This document shows positions 28,474 through 52,653 of a stretch of 64,000 nt of DNA, in pieces (position 1 is the stretch's first letter; every line of letters starts with the position of its first letter). The notes under the pieces were generated by a model, which was not told where the DNA came from, did not search any database, and worked only from the letters and a program-made list of their open reading frames with translations. The translations under genes were made by a program, and so were the position numbers. The stretch is from Deinococcus phoenicis (lineage in GTDB: Bacteria > Deinococcota > Deinococci > Deinococcales > Deinococcaceae): positions 21,249 through 85,248 of the forward strand of contig NZ_JHAC01000050.1 of NCBI RefSeq assembly GCF_000599865.1, given 5' to 3'.

Positions 28474-28690
28474 GCCGACGATGATAGGCGGCCAACCTGG
28501 GACAGAGGCGGGACAGAAGGTTCAGGCCAGAAGATCAGAAGCTTCAGCCCAGCCGCAGCAGTCCCGCTGCCGATGCTCCCCACCGCTCCCCCTCATGGGC
28601 CGTGACCCCGCCTTGCCTGGGGGGGCTGCACGCGGCCTGTCGTCCCGTTCGCCCAGGGCGGCCGGGTCCACCCCGGCCCGTAGTCCTCGG

Positions 28691-29881
28691 TCAGCCACCG
28701 ATGACACCCAGCGCCCGCCCCACCCGCTCATAGGCCGCCAGCGCCTGATCCAGATCCTCCCGGGTATGCTCGGCGGTCACGATGTTGCGGATGCGGGCCT
28801 GCCCCTTGGGCACGGTCGGAAAGCCCAGGCCGACGGCGAAGATGCCCTCGTCCAGCAGCCGTCGGCTGGCCTCGAAGGCGGCCTCCGGCTCCCCGAACAG
28901 CACCGGCGTGATGGGCGTCTGGCTGCCCATGGTGTCGAAGCCCAGGCGAGCCAGTTCGGCCTTGAAAGAGCGGGTGTTCTCCCACAGCCGCTCCATGAAG
29001 GAAGGGTCCTGCTGCACCAGTTCCAGCGCCGCCGAGAGGGCGCCCACGACGGCGGGCGGCTGGGCGGTGCTGAACAGGTAGGGCCGGGCGCGGTTGATCA
29101 GGAGCTGGCGCAGGTCGTGGTGCCCGGCGGCGTACCCGCCCACCACGCCCCACGCCTTGCTGAGCGTGCCGACCTGAATCACGTCATCGGCATGTTCATA
29201 GCCGAAATGGTGCACGGTGCCGCGTCCCGCCTCGCCCAGCACGCCCGAGCCGTGGGCGTCGTCCACATAGGTCACGGCGCCGTACTTGCGGGCCAGCTCG
29301 ATCAGGCGGTCCAGCGGCGCGATGTCGCCGTCCATGCTGAACACGCCGTCGGTCACAACCAGTTTCAGGCCGTCCGTGTCGTTCTCGGCCAGGACCCGGT
29401 CGAGGTCGGCGGGGTCGGCGTGCTTGTAGATCTTCTTGGTGGCCTTGGTCAGCCGCAGGCCGTCGATGATGCTGGCATGGTTCAGCTCGTCGCTGACGAC
29501 CAGGTCGCCGGGCTGGAGCAGGGTGCCCAGCACGCCCTGGTTGGTGGTGAAGCCGCTGCCCAGGACCAGCGCGCTGCCCGTGTGCTTGAAGCCGGCCAGT
29601 TGCTGTTCGAAGTCCTCGTGGATTTGCAGGGTCCCGGCGATGGTGCGGACGGCCCCGGCTCCCGCGCCCCACTCGCGCAGGTAGGCTGCGGCCTTTTCCT
29701 TGAGGACCGGGTGGTCGGCAAAGCCGAGATAGTTGTTGCTCGCCAGGTTCACCACGTCACGCCCGTCCACGCGGGTGCGGGCGCGGTTGGCGCTTTCCAG
29801 CACGCGCGGATGAATCAGCAGGCCGGACGCGCGCAGGGTTGCCAGTTCCGCGCCCAGGCGCTCAGAGAGGGAGGTTGCCAT
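28691..29881 (-). CDS. kbl: Glycine C-acetyltransferase (2-amino-3-ketobutyrate CoA ligase)
   Basis: 396-aa alpha-oxoamine synthase using PLP. Converts 2-amino-3-ketobutyrate and CoA to glycine and acetyl-CoA in threonine breakdown. Signatures: NLASNNYLGFADHP, YVDDAHGSGVLGE, the PLP lysine in GTLSKAWGVVGGY, and RPYLFSTAQPP. No threonine dehydrogenase is adjacent, and in Deinococcus-Thermus such enzymes can also act as BioF or in related acyl transfers, so substrate range is open. TAGACT is 6 bases before the ATG: leaderless. Confidence 0.88.
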   Translation of the reverse strand: MATSLSERLGAELATLRASGLLIHPRVLESANRARTRVDGRDVVNLASNNYLGFADHPVLKEKAAAYLREWGAGAGAVRTIAGTLQIHEDFEQQLAGFKHTGSALVLGSGFTTNQGVLGTLLQPGDLVVSDELNHASIIDGLRLTKATKKIYKHADPADLDRVLAENDTDGLKLVVTDGVFSMDGDIAPLDRLIELARKYGAVTYVDDAHGSGVLGEAGRGTVHHFGYEHADDVIQVGTLSKAWGVVGGYAAGHHDLRQLLINRARPYLFSTAQPPAVVGALSAALELVQQDPSFMERLWENTRSFKAELARLGFDTMGSQTPITPVLFGEPEAAFEASRRLLDEGIFAVGLGFPTVPKGQARIRNIVTAEHTREDLDQALAAYERVGRALGVIGG

Positions 29882-30036
29882 AGGGGCAGTCTAGAGGCTC
29901 TGTCCCCGGGCCGCCCCGGAGGGCCAGGCGCAAGGAACCGCCGGGCGGGCCAGGGCGGCCGCGTCCGGCCAGCGGAGACAGCACGGCTGAGACAAAAGTG
30001 TAAGCGGCGGCCTCCTATACTCTCCGCAGGTTTCCC

Positions 30037-32404
<2,368 letters not shown>

Positions 32405-32408
<4 letters not shown>

Positions 32409-32448
32409 GCCGGCCCTGCTCCCCGAGCCTTGACGCCGGAGGCCGCGC

Positions 32449-32452
<4 letters not shown>
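32405..32452 (+). CDS. 15-codon bridging ORF
   Basis: ATG 32405 overlaps the stop of the membrane protein gene (ATGA), and its own TGA overlaps GTG 32449 (GTGA). It encodes MSRPCSPSLDAGGRA and contains a GGAGG ribosome-binding site for the next gene. It looks like a device that carries ribosomes across the 41-base gap. Confidence 0.4.
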
Positions 32453-34383
<1,931 letters not shown>

Positions 34384-34392
34384 CCTGCGGGC

Positions 34393-34842
34393 GTGACCGC
34401 TCCTGATCTGCCCCTCCTTCCCGGCGAGACGCGCCCGCTGCACGGCCCCGGTGAGCAACGCGCCCTCGGGGCGGCGCTCGCCCACGCCCTGCCGGCGGGC
34501 GGGGTGCTGTTTCTGGAAGGCGAACTCGGGGCCGGCAAGACCACGCTGACACAGGGGCTGGTCGCCGCACTGGGCTTTAGCGGCGCCGTGACCAGCCCCA
34601 CCTACGCGCTGATGCACCCCTACCCCACCCCGGCGGGCCGCGTCCTGCACGTGGACGCCTACCGCGTGCGGGACGTGCGGGAGCTGTACGACATGGACCT
34701 GGAGGACCTGATTGCAGGCAGCCGCCTGAGCGTGATCGAGTGGGGCGCGGACCTGTATGCCGACTACCCGGACGCACCGATTCTGCGGCTGGAGCATGTG
34801 GCGGGCGAGCCGGAGGTGCGGCAGGTCACGCGGCTGCGCTGA
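34393..34842 (+). CDS. tsaE: tRNA t6A-synthesis ATPase TsaE
   Basis: 149-aa P-loop protein that works with TsaB and TsaD to add threonylcarbamoyl to A37 of ANN-decoding tRNAs. Walker A FLEGELGAGKTTLTQGL, then VTSPTYALMHPY, HVDAYRVRD and VIEWGADLYADYP are family blocks. GTG start 9 bases after the coiled-coil gene, so it is the last gene of that operon. Confidence 0.95.
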   Translation: MTAPDLPLLPGETRPLHGPGEQRALGAALAHALPAGGVLFLEGELGAGKTTLTQGLVAALGFSGAVTSPTYALMHPYPTPAGRVLHVDAYRVRDVRELYDMDLEDLIAGSRLSVIEWGADLYADYPDAPILRLEHVAGEPEVRQVTRLR

Positions 34843-34974
34843 TACGAATTCCGGTTGAACAGTGACAAAAACTGTTCAACCCGAGCGGAGCGAGCCGGAA
34901 AGAACCGGTTGCCGGGAAGGCGTTATCGAAGCGGCGCTTTACCGATTTGAGAACGGATTGGACGGAAACCGTAT
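34842..34974. repeat. MITE-like repeat with internal hairpin after tsaE
   Basis: The left end ATACGAATTCCGGTTGAAC and the inverted right end ATACGGTTTCCGTCCAAT match at about 12 of 18 positions. Inside the left end, GTTGAACAGT (34854-34863) and ACTGTTCAAC (34871-34880) form a perfect 10-bp hairpin with a 7-base loop. No ORF. Shares its ends with 27589-27654. Probably a small dispersed Deinococcus repeat, possibly serving as the tsaE transcript end. Confidence 0.5.
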
Positions 34975-35040
34975 GACCCGTGCGCCCACCCGGGGCGTTC
35001 TCCCCTGCCTCCCGCTCCCGCTTGCGCCACAATGGCCCCC

Positions 35041-36240
<1,200 letters not shown>

Positions 36241-36324
36241 GACAAGCGGAGCGGCAGCCCGGGCAGGTGCCTTGGCCCCCACACTCCACACCCCGTAGCC
36301 CACCCCCTCCCCGAAGGAGAACCC

Positions 36325-38433
<2,109 letters not shown>

Positions 38434-38505
38434 GGCATGGGGCGCGGGGTAAGAAGCAAGAGAGGCCCCGGCTCCACTTGTTTCACCCCCGCCAGCCCAC
38501 CCCCT

Positions 38506-39930
38506 TCAGCCGTACAGGTCCGCCCGGCTCGGCGGCAGCGTCACGTGCCCTGCCCCGTCCGGTTTGGCGAGTAGGCTCTGGAAAATGGAGAGGTGGCCGT
38601 CCCGGAAGTAGGGGACGCAGGCGGCCAGATACAGCCGCCACAGCCGGAAGCGCGGCTCACCCAGCATGGCCCGCGCCTGCTCGCGGTGGGTTTCCAGATT
38701 CCGTGACCAGCAGGCCAGCGTCCGCGCGTAGTGTTCGCGCAGGTTCTCCACGTCGCGGACCTCGAAGTGCGCCTTCTCGGCGTGCTGGAGCGTTTCCCAG
38801 ATGGGCAGCAGCTCGCCGTCCGGAAACACGTACTTCTGCATGAAGTTGCCCGAATACAGCGCGACCAGCCACGCCGGAAGGTTCGTCTTGTGGGTGCCTG
38901 CCGCGATGGCGTGGTTCATCATCAAGCCGCCGGGCTTGAGGGCCGCGTAGGCCGCGCGGAAGTAGGTGGGCATATTGCGCCGGCCCACGTGTTCGGCCAT
39001 GCCGACGCTGCTGATCTTGTCGAAGCCGCCCTGGCCCCCCGCCAGCACGTCGCGGTAGTCGCGCAACTCCAGCGACACCCGGTCGCCCAGGCCCGCCGCC
39101 TCCACACGCGCGCGGCCCTCACGCAGCTGCGCTTCCGAGAGGGTCACGCCCAGCACCTCCGCGCCGTAGTGCTGGGCGGCGTGGATCGCCAGCCCGCCCC
39201 AGCCGCAGCCGATGTCCAGCAGCCGTTCGCCCGGCTTCAGGCGCAGCTTGCGGCAGATGTGGTCCAGCTTGGCCTCCTGCGCCTGGTCGAGGGTCTCGGT
39301 TCCGGTCGGAAAGTACCCGCAGGAGTACACCAGACGGCGGTCCAGCCACAGTTTGTAGAAATCGTTGGACACGTCGTAGTGGTAGGTGACGGCCTGCCGG
39401 TCGCGCTCCCGGGTATGGGCCTGACCGTCCAGCCGCGCCTCCACTGGGTGGGGCGCGGGACCCGCGTTCTGGCGCAGGAGCCGCGCCGCGCGCAGCAGCC
39501 GCGCCGTCCGGCCCGGCGTGAACGGCGCATCGAAGCCCTCGGTGATGCCCGCCACGGCACTCACGTCGCCCTCAATCTCGAAGTCGCCGCGCAGGTACGC
39601 TTCCCCCAGGGCGAGGTCCAGCGGCAGCCGCAGCATCCGGCCCAGGGCATGCTCGCTGGTCAGCACCAGCCGCGCCGCCGCAGGTTGCACCGGGGCAGGC
39701 AGAACCGTCCCGTCCCAGAGCTGCACGTCGAAGGTGCGCCGCTGCGGAAGTGCGTCTTCCAGCACCTCCAGGGCAGCGGCGCGGAGTTGCCCCGGCGCAG
39801 GTTCCGGGGAGCGCCTCTGGCGGGCCACCAGCGCGGCGACGGTCAGGCCAGCCGCTGCCGCCCAGGCCACCCGCCGCCCGGGCTGCGAAGGAAGTTCATG
39901 GGACCGACCACCGGGGAAGGAGTCAGACAT
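38506..39930 (-). CDS. cfa: Cyclopropane-fatty-acyl-phospholipid synthase family methyltransferase
   Basis: 474 aa from ATG 39930 (TATGCT 9 bases upstream). N-terminal hydrophobic helix VAWAAAAGLTVAALVA suggests membrane attachment, unlike the soluble Escherichia coli enzyme (382 aa). The lipid-binding domain (SEHALGRMLRLPLDLALGEAYLRGDFEIEG) precedes the SAM motif LLDIGCGWGGLAIHAA. LVYSCGYF, SSVGMAEHVG and the FPDGELLPI blocks are typical of the family. Methylenates unsaturated membrane lipids. Convergent with pta. Confidence 0.92.
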   Translation of the reverse strand: MSDSFPGGRSHELPSQPGRRVAWAAAAGLTVAALVARQRRSPEPAPGQLRAAALEVLEDALPQRRTFDVQLWDGTVLPAPVQPAAARLVLTSEHALGRMLRLPLDLALGEAYLRGDFEIEGDVSAVAGITEGFDAPFTPGRTARLLRAARLLRQNAGPAPHPVEARLDGQAHTRERDRQAVTYHYDVSNDFYKLWLDRRLVYSCGYFPTGTETLDQAQEAKLDHICRKLRLKPGERLLDIGCGWGGLAIHAAQHYGAEVLGVTLSEAQLREGRARVEAAGLGDRVSLELRDYRDVLAGGQGGFDKISSVGMAEHVGRRNMPTYFRAAYAALKPGGLMMNHAIAAGTHKTNLPAWLVALYSGNFMQKYVFPDGELLPIWETLQHAEKAHFEVRDVENLREHYARTLACWSRNLETHREQARAMLGEPRFRLWRLYLAACVPYFRDGHLSIFQSLLAKPDGAGHVTLPPSRADLYG

Positions 39931-39990
39931 GATACCGGGAGCATAGGCCGGCCCTTCCGACCACAACTTGTGAAATCGGTGACAGAATCT

Positions 39991-42155
<2,165 letters not shown>

Positions 42156-42281
42156 GCGCGGCATTCTAGCGGGACCGGATGAGGAGCGAGAAGAAAGCCG
42201 GGGGCGAAAAGCCGCCGAACAAAGCTGAGCAAAAGGGCCGGAGCCTGCGCCCCAGCCCGCCCGCGCTTACCCTGGCTGCAC

Positions 42282-42974
<693 letters not shown>

Positions 42975-42993
42975 ACGTATATTTTAGCATGAT

Positions 42994-43010
42994 TTACGCC
43001 AAAAACATAA
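42994..43010 (-). promoter_or_regulatory. RDRM-like operator (DdrO site) upstream of ddrC
   Basis: Read leftward: TTATGTTTTTGGCGTAA. It matches the 17-bp radiation/desiccation response motif TTATGTCATTGACATAA at 13 positions, including both TTA/TAA ends. It lies 7 bases upstream of the -10 box, where DdrO would block RNA polymerase until IrrE/PprI cleaves it. Confidence 0.75.
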
Positions 43011-43139
43011 TCAGCCAACCGAACTGGGTATGCCAGATTCCACGTCCCATGAGGTTGTTGACCCCTTCGGGAGTTCTGGCGGCCCCGGAAGGTGGGGCCA
43101 AACACAGGGGCCACTCGCCACCCTACTCTGGGCGACAAT

Positions 43140-43200
43140 AAAAAAGCCGCCTCTTGGGCGGTGATAGAACCAAGATAGCGTGGAATGCAGGGGAAGTCAA
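43140..43200 (-). promoter_or_regulatory. Strong promoter running straight into a rho-independent terminator
   Basis: Leftward TTGACT (43200-43195), 17-base spacer, TATCTT (43177-43172): the best sigma-70-type promoter in the window. The predicted start is about 43165. Only 4 bases later comes CCGCC-CAAGA-GGCGG followed by a C and six T residues (to 43140). The product would be a terminated RNA of about 25 bases unless the hairpin is relieved. Surroundings 42975-43289 hold no ORF. Confidence 0.6.
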
Positions 43201-43289
43201 ATTATGCAGCCGGATAATCGTGGCTTCAGGGGCACAACGCCCAGACACCCTGGCAGGGGGCCTCCCTGGAGAGGGGCCAGAATGACGGA

Positions 43290-43910
43290 ATGGAGACGCG
43301 TGCCCTGAAATCGGAGGCCGTTCGGCAGGCCAGACTGGGGCAAGTCTCTGCGCCCCATGTCGAACCCCTCAACCGCTGGGTCGAGGAGCAGTCGGGGGAA
43401 GGGCGCTGGCTTCCCTACTTCGACCCGGCGGATGGCGGCCTATCTGCGCGGGTCCTGCTGCTGCTCGAATCGCCCGGACCGGCCGTGAGCCGCACGCGCT
43501 TCGCCTCAATGGACAACCCGGACGGCACGGCCGAGAACCTGCGCTGTCTGCTTCACCTCTCGGGCCTGCGGCGCGCGGACGTGGCCCTGTGGAACGCCGT
43601 GCCCTGGCAGATGAGCGAAGGCGGCGTGGTGAGTCCCCGGCCCGCGCAGTACGCGGAGGCAGCGCCGCTGACCCGGCAGGTGCTTGAGCAGATGCCCCAC
43701 CTGCGGGTGGTTGTCCTTGTCGGTCGCCACGCGGAGCGGGCCTGGCCCCTGGTCGGCTCGCCGCTGCCCACCCTCGCCTGCCCGCACCCCAGCCCGCAGA
43801 ACTTCGTCTCCCGGCGGGAGGCGGCGGTGCGGGCGCTGGGCGCGCTGGTGGAGGCCCGGAAGATGCTCTCTGGTCAGGAGAAAGGGGCCACCCCCCTTCC
43901 GGAGAAGTAG
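43290..43910 (+). CDS. Uracil-DNA-glycosylase-superfamily protein
   Basis: 206 aa. WLPYFDPADGGLSARVLLLLESPGPAVSRTRFASMDNPDGTAENL resembles the UDG active-site region (ES/DPGP...), and VALWNAVPWQMS matches the following strand; VVVLVGRHAERAWPLV and CPHPSPQNF match the C-terminal HPSP motif where the catalytic His lies. Probably a repair enzyme or a UDG-fold protein with altered specificity. A weak CAGAAT lies 6 bases before the ATG. Confidence 0.75.
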   Translation: METRALKSEAVRQARLGQVSAPHVEPLNRWVEEQSGEGRWLPYFDPADGGLSARVLLLLESPGPAVSRTRFASMDNPDGTAENLRCLLHLSGLRRADVALWNAVPWQMSEGGVVSPRPAQYAEAAPLTRQVLEQMPHLRVVVLVGRHAERAWPLVGSPLPTLACPHPSPQNFVSRREAAVRALGALVEARKMLSGQEKGATPLPEK

Positions 43911-43931
43911 CCCCTTCCCTTTCCGCCTGCC

Positions 43932-45341
<1,410 letters not shown>

Positions 45342-45567
45342 GCCCTGAGTCTAATGGGCGGCGGTGGTCACTCCCGGGGGAACGTCAGGTCTGGCCTCCC
45401 GGCCCGTCAGCCCCTGCCCCCGGCGCTCCTCTTCGTGGATGTCGCGCAAAACCATTCCGGGCGCACCCTTTCTGACAAGCACCGGCCACCCCCTCAGTCA
45501 CGACCAGAGGACGACCGGTGGAGCCGGAACCGCCGAAAGAGGCCCAGGCTACTTTTCTAGCTGTTTA

Positions 45568-45607
45568 CTTACCGTACGGTAAGCCAGTGTACTTACCGGT
45601 CGGTAAC
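45568..45607. promoter_or_regulatory. Tandem TetR-type palindromes overlapping the ABC-transporter promoter
   Basis: CTTACCGTACGGTAAG (45568-45583, perfect) and CTTACCGGTCGGTAAC (45592-45607, near perfect), 24 bp centre to centre. They cover a TTTACT (45564-45569) / TGTACT (45588-45593) promoter. AGGAGG follows at 45613. No regulator gene is adjacent. Confidence 0.75.
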
Positions 45608-45621
45608 TACCAGGAGGTTCC

Positions 45622-46695
45622 ATGTATCTCGCCCTGCGCGAATTGCGTCATCACCGTTTCCGCTCGCTGCTTATCGGGGGCATCGTCGCCCTGATCGCCT
45701 TCATGGTCTTTATGCTCACCGGCCTCACGCGTGGCCTGGCCCACGACAACGCGGCCCTCCTGATCGAGACGCGCGCCGCCGCCTTCGTGACCAGCAAGGA
45801 CGCCGAGGGGGTCTTTACCCGCTCCTTTCTCACGCTGGACGACGTGCGGCGCGTTCAGGCCGCCGCCGGACAGGACGCCACCCCCCTCGCGCAGAGTTTC
45901 GCCAGCTTCAGCAATGGCTCGCGGCAGCTCAGTGCGGTTCTGGTGGGTGTGGAGGCGGGCAGCTTTATGGCCCCCGAAGTCGCGGAGGGCACGGCCCTCA
46001 GGGCGAGCAGCGTCGGGGCCGTCGTGGACGAGTCGCTGCGGGAAGATGGCGTGGCGCTGGGCGACACCCTCACGCTCAAGCCGGGGGGCGACACCGTGCA
46101 GGTCACGGGCTTTACACGGGGCGCGCGCCTGAACCACCAGCCGGTCGTGTTCGTCACGCTGGACCGCTGGCACGCGCTGAATCCCCGTACCCAGGGGACA
46201 GTCAATGCCGTCGCGTTGAAGACGGCTGCCGCCGCCGACCGCCTCGCGGGGGTGGACGGCCTGGGCCTCCTGACGCGAGCGCAGACCCTCCAGGCCCTCC
46301 CCGGTTACAGGGAGGAACAGGGCAGCCTGACCATGATCCAGGTCTTCCTGGTGGTCGTGGCCGCCTTCGTGATGGCCGTGTTCTTCTATGTGCTGACGCT
46401 GCAAAAGACGCCGCAATTCGGCCTGCTGAAGGCCATCGGTGCGAGTACCCGCACCCTGGCCGGAAGCCTGATCGCCCAGATGCTGCTGCTGACCGTGCTG
46501 GCGGTCGCCGCCGCCGCCCTGGTCACGCTGGGGGCCACCGCGCTGCTGCCCGCCGGCCTGCCCTTCGCGCTCACGCCCGCCACGCTGCTCGGCGCATCGG
46601 CCCTCCTGACCCTCGTCGCGGCCCTCAGCAGCCTGCTGAGTCTGCGCAGCATCGCCCGCGTCGACCCTCTGATCGCCATCGGTGCGTCGGCATGA
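45622..46695 (+). CDS. HrtB-like ABC transporter permease
   Basis: 357 aa, FtsX/MacB fold. The N-terminus MYLALRELRHHRFRSLLIG with GLTRGLAHDN resembles HrtB of haem-efflux systems. A periplasmic domain (about 45-230) and three C-terminal helices (FLVVVAAFVMAVFFYVLTLQK, IAQMLLLTVLAVAAAALVTLG, LLTLVAALSSLLSL) complete it. With the next gene it forms an exporter for haem or another membrane-active compound. Gram-positive hrtAB is controlled by the TetR-type HrtR or by HssRS, consistent with the palindromes upstream. Confidence 0.8.
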   Translation: MYLALRELRHHRFRSLLIGGIVALIAFMVFMLTGLTRGLAHDNAALLIETRAAAFVTSKDAEGVFTRSFLTLDDVRRVQAAAGQDATPLAQSFASFSNGSRQLSAVLVGVEAGSFMAPEVAEGTALRASSVGAVVDESLREDGVALGDTLTLKPGGDTVQVTGFTRGARLNHQPVVFVTLDRWHALNPRTQGTVNAVALKTAAAADRLAGVDGLGLLTRAQTLQALPGYREEQGSLTMIQVFLVVVAAFVMAVFFYVLTLQKTPQFGLLKAIGASTRTLAGSLIAQMLLLTVLAVAAAALVTLGATALLPAGLPFALTPATLLGASALLTLVAALSSLLSLRSIARVDPLIAIGASA

Positions 46696-46771
46696 AGCCC
46701 AGTCCGGAAGTCTGGGGGCGGGGGGCCTCCAACCTCCCCAGCCTCTTTTTCCTCTCCCGAAGGAGCCTGCC

Positions 46772-47494
46772 ATGACCGCCATCCTCGAAATGCCCCGCCC
46801 CGTTCCGTCCACCGAACCCGCCGCCCCCATCCTGTCACTGCAACACGTCAGCAAGACCTACGGTGACGGCGAGGGCACCATCACCGCGCTGCATCCCGCC
46901 ACACTGGACGTGCGCCCCGGCGAACTGGTGGCCGTCAGCGGGCCGAGCGGCAGCGGCAAAAGCACCTTTCTGTCCATCGCGGGCGCGCTGCTGCGCCCCA
47001 CCTCGGGGCGGGTGGTCATCGCCGGGCAGGACGTGACGGCGCAGTCGGAAGCCACGCTGCCCGCCTTCCGGCTGAGGCACCTCGGCTTCGTGCTCCAGAG
47101 CAGCAACCTGATTCCTTACCTGACGGTCCGCGAGCAGCTCACGCTGGTCCCGCATCTGGCGGGGGGCAACGCCCGCGAGGCCGCGCAGCGGGCCGACGAA
47201 CTGCTGCGGACGCTGGGTCTGGAAAGCCGTGCCCGCCAGTATCCCGGCGGCCTGAGCGGCGGCCAGCGCCAGCGCGTCGCCATCGCCCGCGCCCTGATGA
47301 ACGACCCGGCGCTGATCCTGGCCGACGAACCCACCGCCAGCCTCGACAGCGTGCGGGGCCGTGAGGTGGTGCAGTTGCTCGCGCAGGAGGTTCATGGGCG
47401 CGGCAAGGCCGCCGTGATGGTCACGCACGACGAGCGCGTGCTGGACCTGTGCGACCGGGTGGTGCAGATCGTGGACGGCCGCCTGAAGGGTTGA
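46772..47494 (+). CDS. HrtA/LolD-like ABC transporter ATPase
   Basis: 240 aa from ATG 46772 (AAGGAG upstream). Walker [10 protein letters not shown], signature [15 protein letters not shown], Walker [13 protein letters not shown], switch His in [14 protein letters not shown]. Works with the preceding HrtB-like permease; same operon. Confidence 0.92.
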   Translation: MTAILEMPRPVPSTEPAAPILSLQHVSKTYGDGEGTITALHPATLDVRPGELVAVSGPSGSGKSTFLSIAGALLRPTSGRVVIAGQDVTAQSEATLPAFRLRHLGFVLQSSNLIPYLTVREQLTLVPHLAGGNAREAAQRADELLRTLGLESRARQYPGGLSGGQRQRVAIARALMNDPALILADEPTASLDSVRGREVVQLLAQEVHGRGKAAVMVTHDERVLDLCDRVVQIVDGRLKG

Positions 47495-47531
47495 CCTCAC
47501 CGTGTGGGCCGCCTTCCCGTGACACACTTTG

Positions 47532-48555
<1,024 letters not shown>

Positions 48556-48599
48556 AGGCCGGTCATCTTCGCGCCGGGGGGGCGTGGGATACTGCCCGC

Positions 48600-49922
48600 A
48601 TGGTTTTCACGCGCACAAGGACCGCCCGCAAGGGTGCCGCCCTGCTGTTGAGTGTTCTGCTGGGTGCAGCGTCCGCACAGGTGGAGATTCCCGCGCTGCC
48701 CCCGGCTCCTGCTCCCGCCCCGCAGCCGCTTCCGACGCCGGCCCCCACCCCCGAACCGTCCGTACCCACCCCGCAGCCCCCCACCCCACAGCCCGTCCCG
48801 ACGCCGGCCCCCGTGAAGCCGGCGGCACCGGCCAGGACCGCGCCCCTGTTGATCACGGTGCAGGCGGCCTGGCCCGCGCTGGTGGACGGCAAGAAGACCA
48901 CCGTGCCCTTCTCGCGCACCCTGACGCTGCCGGGCGACCGGGTGGCGCAGCTCCGGGCACGCGGCGGCATCACCGAGAGCCTGGACGCCGACCTGAAGAA
49001 GTTCCTGGCGGGCCTGCCCCGCGCAGCGCAGGACGCGCGCTTCGAGAACCTCTGGGACGGCTGGGGGGTCGTGCAGCGCAATGGCCTGAAGGTGGACGAG
49101 GCCCAGACCCGCGCGAACGTCCTGGCGGCCCTGCAAGACCCGCAGGGCGTGAAGGCGAATGTGGTGGTCACCGGGCAGGTCGCGCCGAAGCGCACGCTGG
49201 ACTTTTTCCTGTCGCGGGGCATCACCGCGCACCTGGGCACCGGCGAGACGAACTACTACGGCAGCAGCCCGGCGCGCATGACCAACATTCACGTCGGCAC
49301 CCGCAACTTTCAGGACCGGCTGGTCGAGGGCAAGGTCGTGTCCTTTAACCAGCTGATCGGGCCGGTCAGCACGCGCGCCGGGTACGTGACCGGGCTGGTG
49401 ATCGCTGGGGAACGCACCGCCGATGGCGTGGGGGGCGGCATCTGCCAGGTCAGCACCACCGTCTTCCGCACGCTCTACGGCGCGGGGCTGCCGGTGGTCG
49501 AGCGGCAGAACCACTCCTATCAGGTCCACTACTACGATCCGCAGGGCCTGGACGCGACCATCTACCAGCCCAAACTGGACCTGAAGTTCGCCAACGACAC
49601 CGGGGGTGCGCTGTGGTTCCAGTCCGAGTGGAACGACGAGGAAGCCCGCCTGACCATCAGTGTCTTCGGCAAGGCGCGCGACTTCACCGTGGAGATCGGT
49701 GCCCCGAAAACGCTGAGCACCACGCCGTCGCCCGCCGACCGGCTTATCCGTGACGCCAGCCTGCCCGCCGGTCAACGCAAGCAGGTGGACTGGGCGGCCC
49801 CCGGCGCGGTGATCGAGGTGACGCGCCGGTTCGTGCGCAGCGGACAGACCTTCAAACAGGACACCCTCAAGAGCAGTTACCGGCCCTGGCCCAACATCTT
49901 CCTGGTCGGCACGCGCGGCTGA
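48600..49922 (+). CDS. Exported VanW-family protein
   Basis: 440 aa from ATG 48600; GATACT (48588-48593) is 6 bases upstream (leaderless). Signal peptide [16 protein letters not shown], then a Pro-rich linker ([19 protein letters not shown]), a peptidoglycan-binding-4-like region, and the VanW domain ([24 protein letters not shown] ... [30 protein letters not shown]). Role in the cell envelope; biochemical function unknown. Confidence 0.88.
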   Translation: MVFTRTRTARKGAALLLSVLLGAASAQVEIPALPPAPAPAPQPLPTPAPTPEPSVPTPQPPTPQPVPTPAPVKPAAPARTAPLLITVQAAWPALVDGKKTTVPFSRTLTLPGDRVAQLRARGGITESLDADLKKFLAGLPRAAQDARFENLWDGWGVVQRNGLKVDEAQTRANVLAALQDPQGVKANVVVTGQVAPKRTLDFFLSRGITAHLGTGETNYYGSSPARMTNIHVGTRNFQDRLVEGKVVSFNQLIGPVSTRAGYVTGLVIAGERTADGVGGGICQVSTTVFRTLYGAGLPVVERQNHSYQVHYYDPQGLDATIYQPKLDLKFANDTGGALWFQSEWNDEEARLTISVFGKARDFTVEIGAPKTLSTTPSPADRLIRDASLPAGQRKQVDWAAPGAVIEVTRRFVRSGQTFKQDTLKSSYRPWPNIFLVGTRG

Positions 49923-49946
49923 AGGTCCAGGGAAGGTCAACAGGGA

Positions 49947-49976
49947 GGGGGGGAGAGCGGCGGTGCTCTCCCCCCC
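49947..49976. terminator. Bidirectional terminator between the VanW gene and parB
   Basis: 12-bp stem: GGGGGGGAGAGC side at 49947-49958 with 49965-49976, loop GGCGGT. It sits in the 68-base gap between two convergent genes. The T tract is short, but the stem is very stable. Confidence 0.7.
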
Positions 49977-49990
49977 TCTGCTGCGCTGGC

Positions 49991-51568
<1,578 letters not shown>

Positions 51569-51572
<4 letters not shown>

Positions 51573-52317
51573 GTCGCCTGCCAGAATAACGGCTTGCGGC
51601 CAGGCACGCCCTCCCGGCGGGGATACCGGTCGGGGGTGGGCGCCGTCTTCTCCATCACCACGAGGGTCCGGGCATCGTCCGCGACCGGCAGGCTGAACGG
51701 CTCCACTGCCCGCACGGCTCCCCCCACCTCGGCGGCGGCGCGCGTCCCCGCCTCCAGTTCCTCCGGCAGAATCGGCCCCTTCTGGGCGATCAGCAGGCCA
51801 CCGGTCCGCAGGAACGGCAGCGCGAGTTCGGCCAGGACCGGCAGCGCGGCGACGGCGCGGGTCACCACGCGGTCATAGCTCTCCCGCTGCTGGGGGTCGC
51901 GGCCCAGGGTTTCCGCCCGCCCGACCAGCGGGTGGACCTGGGCCAGCCCGAGCGCCTGAGCGGCGCGCTCCACGAACTCGACCTTCTTGCGCGTGGCGTC
52001 CATGGGCACCATCTGGAGGTCGGGGCGCACGAGGGCCAGCGGGAGGGCCGGAAAGCCCGCCCCGGTTCCCAGGTCCAGCACCCGGAGTGGCCCCCCCTGG
52101 GCCGGGCGGTCCAGCCACTCCCCCAGCAGAACGGTCAACGAATCCACGAAGTGCTTCAGCAGGATGTCCCGCTCTTCCCGCAGCGCCGTCAGATTCATCT
52201 GCGCCGAGGACTCGGTCAGCAGGGCCAGCAGGCGGGCAAACCCGCCGACCTGCTCCGCCGTGAGCTTCAGCCCCAGTTCCGCCGTGCCCTCAAGCAGCAG
52301 GGCCTGGCCTTCCGGCG

Positions 52318-52321
<4 letters not shown>
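51569..52321 (-). CDS. rsmG: 16S rRNA m7G527 methyltransferase RsmG
   Basis: 250 aa (GidB). [24 protein letters not shown] motif [32 protein letters not shown] and [20 protein letters not shown] are family blocks. Starts in an ATGA overlap with the LAGLIDADG-like gene. Confidence 0.96.
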
Positions 52322-52644
<323 letters not shown>

Positions 52645-52653
52645 CCCCGGCCT

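Noticed and set aside
43202..43217. TTATGCAGCCGGATAA as a second RDRM near ddrC
   Set aside because: The half-site spacing is 16 bp, not 17, and the CATAA half is GATAA. Too weak beside the better site at 42,994-43,010.
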